From Bradysia coprophila (Eukaryota > Arthropoda > Insecta > Diptera > Sciaridae): 64,000 nt of DNA. The position numbers and the translations under genes were made by a program. This document shows positions 55,729-64,000 of this stretch, piece by piece. The stretch is taken from NCBI RefSeq assembly GCF_014529535.1, contig NW_023503746.1, forward strand, positions 62,001-126,000. Reading direction: 5' to 3'. The notes beneath the pieces are model-generated. The model made no database searches. It was not told where the DNA came from and saw nothing but the letters and a program-made list of their open reading frames with translations. Every line of letters begins with the position of its first letter. Position 1 is the stretch's first letter.

Positions 55729-58700
55729 ATGATTGGCAATTCAAGGAATCCGTACCATGTACTGGAAACAATGTCCAAGTTTTCCGTGTTCTATTTCTAT
55801 TGTGGATCAGTGATTGTTGGGCTGTGGCATATCGTCAAATTGATTTTATATTTTTCGTGGAATTGGATCATGCAAATGAGATTACAGTCGAGTGATAAGA
55901 ATATGTTAGAGACTGATGATGGCTACCATGACAAGCCACCGAAATGTTTAGTGGATAATGCATTGGGAAGACAATTGTATGTGAAATTAAAGGTAAGTAA
56001 CTCGTGGTGGAAGTCCAGGTTCGTTAGTTAGATCAATCAAAAATTAGACAACAAAACCATAAATTTTACCTGACCATTTTCCAGTGGAACTGGACCGCCT
56101 TTATTCACATTCACTGGTCCATATGTAAATTTCAAGTTTAAAAAAAATAATTTCTCGATGAACTGTTGCCCACGTCAAGTCATTCAGGTCTCTAAAATTT
56201 TGGTGGCGGGACTTGGTGATAGGTATTGACTTTATTAGCAGATCTTGCGACATTTTCCTTATCTCTGTCCAATGTTGACGGTGTCCTCGATGAAGTTGCC
56301 AGATTCTTGGATGAAGAACTCCTGACCCTCTCCTTCGTTCTGTCCAATGACGATGTTGACGGCCTGTATGTGGCAGTTTGATTCCTCGATGATGAACTCA
56401 TGATCTTTTCTTTCGCTTTGTACGATACCGTTGTTGACGGTGTTGACAGCCTCGATGTGAGGGTATGATTGTTCGATGATGTTGTTGATGGTCCTGACGT
56501 CCTCGATGTGACGCTTTGATTCTTCGATAATGAACTTATGGTATTTTCTTTCGCTTTTTCCGTAGACGTTGGCTTAGAAGTTCTCGGTGTAGTGGTTTGA
56601 GTCTTCGATAATAGACTTAAGATCTTTTCCCTCTCTTTCTCCAACGATGTTAAAGACGTTCTCGGTGTAATGCTTTGATCTTTCATCGATGAACTGACGT
56701 TCTCTTCCTTCTCTTTTTCAAATGTAGTGGTTGACATTCTCGGTGTACTGTTTTGATTATTCGACGATGGATTTATCACTGTTTTTTTCGCTCTTTCCAA
56801 TGGTGTTGCTGGTGGTGTAGACGTCTTCGGTATACTGGTCTGACCCTTCGACGATGAACTTGGATAACGTTGACTATAACATTGATTCATCTGAAGATTT
56901 CGATCCATATCTTTCTCCAATGAGGGTGTTGGCACCTTCGTCGTTTTGATCTCATTCTTCGATGATGAACTAATAACCTTTTCGTCAGCTTTGCCCAATG
57001 ATTTCGTTGACTGTGCCAAAGTCTTCGATTGAATTGTCTCATTCTGTGACAATGATGACGGTGAGCCTGTGACTTTCGTAGGTTCCAGTGATGCTGTTTC
57101 CGGTGTTGACGTCTTCAACATAGTTGTCTGACTCATCGATGTTGTACTGTAGCACTTTTCTTTCGGTTTATCCAATGGTACTGTCGACGGTATCGACGTT
57201 TTCAATGGTGTTGTATCATGATTCGTGGGTGAACTTACAGCCTTATCGTTCGCTTTGTCCAAAAATGGTGTTGGCGGCTTTGTTGTAGTTGACTGTTTTA
57301 TTAATGGATGTGGAGCTGAATCAGGAGCTCTATCGAATGAAGTCTCCTTAAATTCAGTATTGACCTGTTTCTCCATGCAACAGGACAAATCTTCAAGACT
57401 TCTTATTGGAGACACCATTCTTGGCATACGTTTCATAAATGTGCAAATAGCGAAAAGATCATCGTCGTCAGCAGTTCCATCAGCCAAAATATTGTACAAT
57501 GGCTTCTTCAACAAGTTGTTACTGTTTAAAATCCAATCCAGCAAAGTAACCGGTGGCTGATTTTCGTTGTCTATTTCTACCGAAGGTATAGGAACTGATT
57601 TAGGGGCTGGCTGTTCTGGAACCCGAAATACCGCATCATCTTTTGACTTCGTGCTCGACTTTGTAGTGAGAAAGTCCATGCCGAGGATTGTGCGCTGAGC
57701 GAAATGATCCGGAAACGTTACCAAATTGATCGTTTTGCATTTGCCGATTACTTTAACAGTTGTGGTCGTGACACGGTACTCTTGATTCTGAATCGTTTCA
57801 TCGATCAAATGTAAGGTGCCCGTTCCATCCGTGAATGTACACTTGTCAGCCACCAATTTCCTGTATAGATCCGTACTGGCAATGCTTATGGAACTGCCGG
57901 TGTTTATGTAGGCATTTTCAAAATGATCCCCGATTTTACAACTGATCTTTGAGAGGGATCTAGCGTCAGCGGTCGGTGTGCTTTCTGCAGATTAGAATAA
58001 TTGGATTATGTTCGTCGGTGTGTTGTCTCTTCTAATAAACCGTACCGCATCGTTTAAGCCTCATTTTTGTGATCTTACTTGGACAATCCATTTTTAAAAC
58101 TTGCTCTCCGAGTTGATTCCTTGTTTGAGATTCAATTGATTTGTAATGAAAGCAGGCAGCTGTCGCCTACTAGGCAGCCATGATATCTTGTGAATTAGAA
58201 GAGTATTAGGTTGCTCATTGGTTTTTAATTATAGTATTATGAATGGACGTGGACGAGCAGATTTTTAATCGAAACAGATCTCTAGTGCCAGACGAAGACA
58301 GTCTCTTAGAAGACTCATTCTAACCCAAGTCCATTCGTTATTTTCAGGAAGTAAAATTTCATTACATCGAAGCAGGAGATCAATCCAATCCGTTGGCACT
58401 CTTACTCCACGGATTCCCGGATTGTTGGCTGGGATGGAACAGTCAGGTAACGTTGATAATGTCGCCAATATTATTTGCTTAGAAATACATAAATCTTTAG
58501 ATTTCAGAACTATCCAAGTTCTTTCGTGTGGTAGCAGTTGACCTGAAGGGATTCAACGATTCGGATAAACCGCCCAAGAGACACTCATATCAACCACAAC
58601 AAATCTGCGAAGAATTGTCCCAATTCATTAAATGTCTCGGCTACAATTCCTGTACAATAATTGGACATGACCTTGGTGGTTTGATTGGGTAAGAGGAACC

Positions 58701-59464
58701 TACGACCAAACGAAATTTGTCTTTCTCTAAATTGTTTCTTTGATTCAAGGTGGATCTTTGCCCATACCAACCCGGAAAAAGTTGACCGCTTTGTGACCAT
58801 ATCATCTCCGCATCCAAACATAATTTGGCAAAACCTCCATCCACAGTCTCAAGTCAACGACATTTGGCTGAAATTCGTTCAAATTCCCGTGTTGCCAGAA
58901 AATCAGTTCTCGGGCAGTGATTTTCTGGAGAAATGCTTACCACACGTGTACAGTGTTGGCCGATCGAAGAAACATTCAAAAGTTATGGTCGATCAATGTC
59001 TGACCCATGCTTACAAATATGTTTTCAATAGAACGGTGGATTGGACGGGACCATTGAACTACTACCGAAATTTTCCATTTTATAAGATTCGTGAAGGCGA
59101 AACACTCCGATGTCCAACATTGATAATCACGGGTAGTGACGATATGTTCTGTAAATTAGATTCAATTGTACGATCGGCAGAGTACTGTGATAAATTTACG
59201 CTAAAAATAATCGATGGCTGTAAGCATTGGCCACATCAAGAGATGCCGGAACAATTCAACAAAGTGTTGATGAAATTTCTGGTCGGTAATCGGGCCAGGC
59301 ACGACCAAACTGTTGAATCAGTTGACAATACAAAGGGCATAATAGGTATGATGGGTATAAGTAGAATGTTCGGTGCTGTTAGTAATACCGTAAAAAGTGG
59401 GTTCGATACCGTGCAACAGAGAACGTCAGATGTGCTTCATGGTACAATGCCGAAGACAAGTTAA
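55729..59464 (+). CDS. Epoxide-hydrolase-like alpha/beta hydrolase (EPHX4 type)
   Basis: Exons 55729-55992, 58348-58446, 58501-58688 and 58750-59464 encode 421 residues. The N-terminal exon supplies a membrane anchor (FYFYCGSVIVGLWHIVKLIL). The hydrolase fold shows HGFPD (109-113, oxyanion hole), the nucleophile GHDLGG (Asp178), a GSDDMF acid (about Asp315) and a catalytic His in CKHWPHQE (His343). NYYRNF in the cap region may contribute a lid tyrosine. It would hydrolyse lipid-type epoxides at the ER membrane if active like its relatives; the substrate is unknown. The C-terminal ~60 residues beyond the fold are lineage-specific. The start at 55729 is the first ATG of the frame; 55771 is an alternative. 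Intron 1 (2.35 kb) contains a complete gene on the other strand. Confidence 0.9.
56100..56105 (-). terminator. Poly(A) signal of the nested retropepsin-like gene
   Basis: AATAAA on minus, about 87 bp beyond the stop codon and still inside the host intron. Confidence 0.65.
56192..58091 (-). CDS. Retropepsin-like protein with NTG in place of DTG, Ser/Thr-rich tail
   Basis: A 13-bp first coding exon (58091-58079, MDCP plus one base) is joined by a 94-bp GT-AG intron to exon 2 (57984-56192), giving 601 residues in frame. Residues about 15-112 have the layout of a single-domain retroviral-type aspartic protease. A short strand leads to AYINTGSSIS where the active-site triplet should be, then to a DLYRKL helix-like segment, then ILGMDFL near residue 105, the usual end of such domains. 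The catalytic aspartate is Asn32. The remaining ~490 residues are Ser/Thr/Lys/Pro-rich with loosely repeated units of the form TPRTSxxSLEKxKE. There is no reverse transcriptase or integrase. It is most likely a domesticated host gene, probably without protease activity; its role is unknown. It lies wholly in intron 1 of the hydrolase gene, antisense. Confidence 0.78.
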
Positions 59465-59583
59465 GTCTGTTACCATAGAATAGGTTTACTAATAACTTAT
59501 TTTGTAACTAATTTGTAATGCAAGCTAGATTTAGAGACTCTGCAATGATTAACATCATCTTCTGGATGTTTACTGTGTGCTGA

Positions 59584-59589
59584 AATAAA
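59584..59589 (+). terminator. Poly(A) signal of the epoxide-hydrolase-like gene
   Basis: AATAAA about 120 bp after the stop codon. Confidence 0.7.
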
Positions 59590-60850
59590 AACTTTTTTTT
59601 AGTGTTTAAAAGTCGGCCTCTTTTCTGAACTCATCATGCCGAAATGGAGAAAACGAGAAGAAACCTTTTAGTTCAACTGAAGACTGGTCACCTGTCACAG
59701 ATGACTACTACCTTGTCCTCGTTCCATTTTCGGTTTCACCTCCCCAAAGTTGAATTTGGTCTTCGAACCGATCGATAAAAAAGTCTCAATCCTTTAAGCC
59801 GTTACGCAAGCCAACTATCATCGTGCTCTTTCGTACCAACACGACAAGGGATAAAAAGTTGAAAAGTCCTGTTTTCCCCAGTAATGTAATAAGCCATTTT
59901 TGACTTTAGGGAAATCCGTAATGGTTATTTACACAATACATGCATCGGAAACCGTACTTTTCACGTTTCAAGCACTTCTTTCGGCGCCTTCAGCATGTAA
60001 AACCCAGGATAAAAATAAAAGGTTACATTTTCGTGTATTTAGAAATCTCTGCTACGCCTCGGATCAACATTCACACGAAAACTCTATTTTTCATCTGTTT
60101 ATCACTAGTCACGTAATAGTTAATTGTTTACCGAAGAAAATGTTAAATTCCAATAAGAGCGATGCTTGCGGTAATTTCGCTCGAGTTGGAAGTTACTATT
60201 TTTCAAAACAACGGCGAAGCGAATACCATTTTCAAAAACATTAAGAACGAGACAGTTCGAATAAGAAAAGTTTTTTTTTGTCCTCACTGATTGGAGAGAA
60301 AGGGCTGCACTTTTCTCACTAGAAATGTCATTTGACCAGCCGCCAAGAAAACGCAATTTTCTCATGGGATCGCCTGTTGAGGTGAGAAAATAACGCAAAA
60401 AGGCAATAAGTGGTGAACACACTAATTTCCTTCGGATTATGGAGTAGCCGTTTTTATCTAGGAAGCAACACATCAATTTGTTTCACCATTTTTTCAAAAT
60501 CAAAACAAAGTGACAGATTGTCACTGACAATTGCAAAGAGAATAAACACTTGTTCGCCCCATATAAAAACAAGATTTGAGAAAATACAAATTTTCTCGCC
60601 TGAACTGTCATCAAAGAGAGCGTCAACAAAACGCCACCGTCTCGCAGCATTTGAGTGGAGAAAATAATATTATTTTGCACGGATGAAAAAGCTAACTTTA
60701 TATGAGATGATTACAGCGTTGAGGAGGCTGTTATGGTTCTGTCCCTCATGCTGTTCTGTTCTGGTGCTTTCACCAATGTTAAAGTTTACGAAAATAAATT
60801 ACCTTCAAACTGTGCGATAGATTTACATTACAGTTGATAGAAATTCCAAC

Positions 60851-61028
60851 GTAGATATAGTGTGGAGGTAATGCCATTCAGACGCACGGACTTCCCGGGT
60901 CTTCCTCATAAAAGGCTATTTTAAAGGCTGACTTTTGGGAAGGGAAGAGATGGCGTTTGTATCGAACCTTCATGCCACCGCACATCTAATTCGGCTTTAA
61001 ATGACATTACCTCCGAACTACATCTCTC
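60851..61028. mobile_element. Degenerate, shortened relative of the 15.4-kb MITE
   Basis: It keeps GTGGAGGTAATGCCATTC at the left, the internal GAGATGGCGTTTGTATCGAA block and a diverged right end ATGACATTACCTCCGAACTA. About 90 bp of the interior found in the 15.4-kb copy is missing. Confidence 0.8.
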
Positions 61029-61322
61029 TTGATATATTCCTTCCAATTCAAAATTTTCCCGCTGTCTCCAAAAATTTAATTTGATTTCTTCACCGACAGC
61101 GCCATCTATTTGTGATAACCGCCATGAATACTTGACGTTGTTTTGACAGTTCAACATATTTTGGTTGTATTTTGTGTACATGGACCATTTTGTACTACAT
61201 GGTATACATTCCATGCAGATTTGTTTATATTTATTTTGTTTTGAATTCATCTTGATTCCGGTGATTGTCAAGTTATTCATGAGAAAACATAACATCGATT
61301 AGCATTGCGTACCGAATTCGCA

Positions 61323-63944
61323 ATGTCGCAGGATCAAAAACCTTTGATCAACACCATTAACACCCGGCAGACACGTCCACCTGTTGATTCTGAATACAGT
61401 GACAGTTCATCGACATCATTTTCCGATTCTGCCAGGTGAGCCCTTTAAAGAGTTTCAACTCGAATAAATGATTAACAGCGGGTCTGTGTCAGTTACGACA
61501 GTTATGCTCCCGATTGGAGTGATTGGATCGACGAGGACGATGGCAGTCTCTTCTACATCGAGTACAATTTTCAAACAATTTCGCTGGCTAAACAAACGAA
61601 TGAAACTCAATTCAATGATGCAAATGGGCCGCGTAGTTCGAATTTCAGCCGTGCCCTTTCAACGACTACGTCAACTAGGCGAAGCAAAAAGTCGGGTAGT
61701 AAGTTGGCAAAGCTGATCAATCGCAATTTGAAGCCAATGAACAAGGACACGAGCGTGAAGACAGCAAAGCCTGGAAATTCCGATAGTGCAAAGGTGAAAT
61801 TCAGTGAGACCGCTGAGGGTGAAGTGAAGATTGTATCGGTTATGATCGATCCGTCAGTACGCCACAAGTACGGTAGACGATGTACCGTCTGTGAGGCGTT
61901 GCTAGGTGTGGTAACATCATTCGCCGAAGGCAAACGAGTCATCATCGATGGATTCCGTCCCAATTCCCAGCTATCTCTGAACAAAGTGATTAAAGTGGGC
62001 GATTGGTTAAAGGCAATCAATGATGTGGAAGTGAGCACGGACACAATCGATTCGGTTTTGTTGAATTTCCAAGGGCCAACGGAAGTCAGGTTGTCATTGC
62101 AACGAACCGTCGCTGAAGAGTCCATAATCGATCATCAAAATGTCGTGAACAAGGTGACCAGTCTGGACGAGTTTGTGGCCAATGCAGGGCTGATTTTCGA
62201 TTCGAATAAGTGGGACACTGACGACATGATCTTTTCGGTCATGTACATGACGATGAAGAATTCCGATGAACAGAGTTCCGATGGCCAGGACGTGCTGTTT
62301 TGCTATCCTGTTAAGGAGAAGAACTGTAGGTGTTGACCATGTCGGTAACGTGATTCTAAAGGAGAAAATCGAAATTTTACAGGTCTCTACACATCCAGGG
62401 GATCGTTCTTAACGCTGAGTTCTTTACTTCTCTCAACGTTCAAAACATCTCCGGTTGCAACAACAATGCAAGTGAACAATCAAGATTATCATGTCATCTA
62501 CCTGGCTTATGAAGAAGGTTAGGATAACCTGTCCTGCAAATGACTGCCCGCTAACGCTAACACTCCTTTCCAGACTTACTTATCGTCGCCCTGTCATCAA
62601 ACTATGCCACCCTCCAAGAAGCAAAACTCAAAACAACCGAGATTGTGCGATGCATTGAATGCTTGCACCAAACCGTACCGACCGCCATCGTTCATGATCA
62701 CATGTGGCAGAACATACTCTCGATTGTTTCACAAATTTATCTCAGTCGTGACACTACCGACAATGTTCTCTTCGAGCAGGCATTACTCGAACCGCATTAC
62801 GTTCCGTTACCGAAGGAGGCGCAAATTCGCATCGACGATGCTCTGGGCGAAATGCTAGCCATGGACTATCGGGAATGGAATCAAGACGAGCCGTTGAAGT
62901 CGCATCGAGAATTTTTCATGATCGGCTGTTCGCTGTACTTTAAATCGTATCTGCTAGCTTCACATTTGCCGCCGGTTGACTTAATTGACATTGAGGCCTA
63001 TCTGCGCGTTTTCGGAATATTTAATGTGCTCGAGTCACAAACGGTTAAAGATATGGTGCTGTGGCGAGAAATTCATCCGAAGAGTGTGGAACGAGGTCTG
63101 GTTCAGAAGGATCACATTTATGGGTAAGATTTGCCAGCGTATTAACCGATCATTTAATGACAAAGTTCATCCAAATCAGAATACCGAAGGGACGCTGGTT
63201 CTTAGCTGTTTGTGCCAGATATCACACTCTTCTAGCTGTCATTCTGGAATCACGTCAAATGACATCCGGCGACGAGCAACTGTGCATCACACCGTCGCCA
63301 TTCTACATCGAAGAAATTCAAGACACTTTGGAGCACCTACGAACCGGCGGCGTGGAAAATCTGGCCGTTACATGGATTAGCTCCAATAAGCGACCGCAAG
63401 TTATCCAAGAGAACAACGAAAATCCAATGGGCAACACCAACCCGGAATCACAATCCAAGAAGACCGAAATCATTTCCATTTTGAAACGTCGCAATAATTC
63501 GACCGAAAATGTTAGCGAATTTTCGAAGCCTATTCCATCGGCTGGCGGATCGTCAGTGAACAGTCAAACGTTTAGCGATGATTCGAATCACAAATTGGAC
63601 GACGATGAAAGCGATTCGGATTGGGATGGTTTTCCAGATCGGAGCAGTAGCGGTTTTGATGTGTCGGAACTGACGGAGACATTTTTAAAGGAGGTGTCGG
63701 ATGTGATACCGAGCAAGTATGACACTGAATTCGGCAATTTCTGTTATTTAATTGTAATCATCCTTCCTCTACGAATAGGGTAACTGCTGGTCGGGAGAAC
63801 GTCCTTTTTCACTACGTTCAGCTGGAGATCGGTCAAGGTGTTTTGTTGTCGTCGACCGGTGCTTCTAAAAGCAGCACAATCATAAAATCTTTTCGCAAAG
63901 CGTGCCTTCTCATCCACACAATACTGCAGAACACAATTCGGTAA
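61323..63944 (+). CDS. intu: Inturned planar cell polarity effector
   Basis: Six exons (61323-61435, 61493-62325, 62383-62517, 62574-63123, 63180-63716, 63779-63944) give 777 residues with matched phases. After an acidic, Ser-rich N-terminus (APDWSDWIDEDD), a PDZ-like domain lies near residues 165-230 (ALLGVVTSF, VGDWLKAINDV). Longin-like CPLANE regions follow, with LYTSRGSFLTLSSLL, DLLIVALSS, a FYxKGYLxASHLP-like SLYFKSYLLASHLP, and the late GRWFLAVCARYHTLLAVILE and LFHYVQLE segments. Inturned acts with Fuzzy and Fritz (CPLANE) in planar polarity of wing hairs and in ciliogenesis, recruited apically. Introns 1-5 are all 56-62 bp. Two frames near 63124 are reconciled by the 56-bp intron there, not by a frameshift. 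The end is taken at TAA 63942-63944; CG|GTAATT could also be a donor to an exon outside the window. Confidence 0.88.
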
Positions 63945-64000
63945 TTGAAGACCATTGTCGTTGCGTAGCCTTACAACTCAATGAGAACAAATTTCCTTTC

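Larger units (their letters stand above)
59465..61322. other. Intergenic interval between the hydrolase and inturned
   Basis: It holds an AATAAA for the hydrolase (59584-59589) and a palindrome-rich segment (59835-60120) sharing GCCTCGGATCAACA and CACGAAAACTCTA with 13.1 kb and 51.0 kb. The degenerate MITE at 60851-61028 is also here. No gene is supported. Confidence 0.6.

Noticed and set aside
63124-63137. Apparent frameshift or 14-bp intron in inturned
   Set aside because: A normal 56-bp intron (63124-63179) ending AAATCAG restores frame and leads into the conserved GRWFLAV segment.

Overview
The window looks like nuclear DNA of an insect, most likely a dipteran. The DNA is AT-rich, introns are mostly 55-130 bp GT-AG, and the recognisable genes are single-copy animal genes with close fly counterparts: a VRK/ballchen kinase, the DDX27/Rs1 helicase, inturned, an epoxide-hydrolase-like protein and MANBAL. 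A lower dipteran such as a fungus gnat would fit the repeat load, but that is a guess; the species cannot be read from the sequence.

Layout. 1-12.8 kb is repeat-dominated. A 144-bp satellite belonging to a larger unnamed composite repeat has been invaded by a complete, apparently intact hAT transposon (501-5546; 8-bp target duplication CCCACGTT; three-exon transposase carrying about 55 in-frame copies of a 36-bp minisatellite). A second, non-autonomous hAT-like element (5874-8353; target duplication CTTATAAG) also sits in it and itself contains another composite-repeat copy. From 10.1 to 12.8 kb the composite repeat runs in inverted orientation. 12.8-16.3 kb is non-coding with small foldbacks and a MITE. 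MANBAL follows at 16.3-16.6 kb. A divergent pair occupies 18.9-26.7 kb: a VRK kinase on minus and DDX27 on plus. A Myb/SANT-like (MADF-type) protein gene is on minus at 29.7-30.7 kb. A two-domainless secreted P/S/N-rich protein gene spans 34.2-42.6 kb because of a 6.8-kb first intron. A small secreted protein gene lies at 49.2-49.8 kb. An epoxide-hydrolase-like gene (55.7-59.5 kb) hosts, on the opposite strand inside its first intron, a gene for a retropepsin-like protein whose DTG catalytic triplet reads NTG. Inturned fills 61.3-63.9 kb.

Gene models were built by joining open frames at GT-AG sites; the models marked as recognised end in a total length divisible by three, with matching intron phases. 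The genes are not an operon or a visible pathway: they are housekeeping or polarity genes (ribosome biogenesis helicase, chromatin kinase, planar polarity effector) with lineage-specific secreted proteins between them. Between genes, the outstanding property is the density of foldback sequence: at least six long inverted repeats (up to 1.8 kb with arms near 0.85 kb), several MITEs with clear target duplications, and a dispersed ~110-bp module present at least eight times between 30 and 53 kb.
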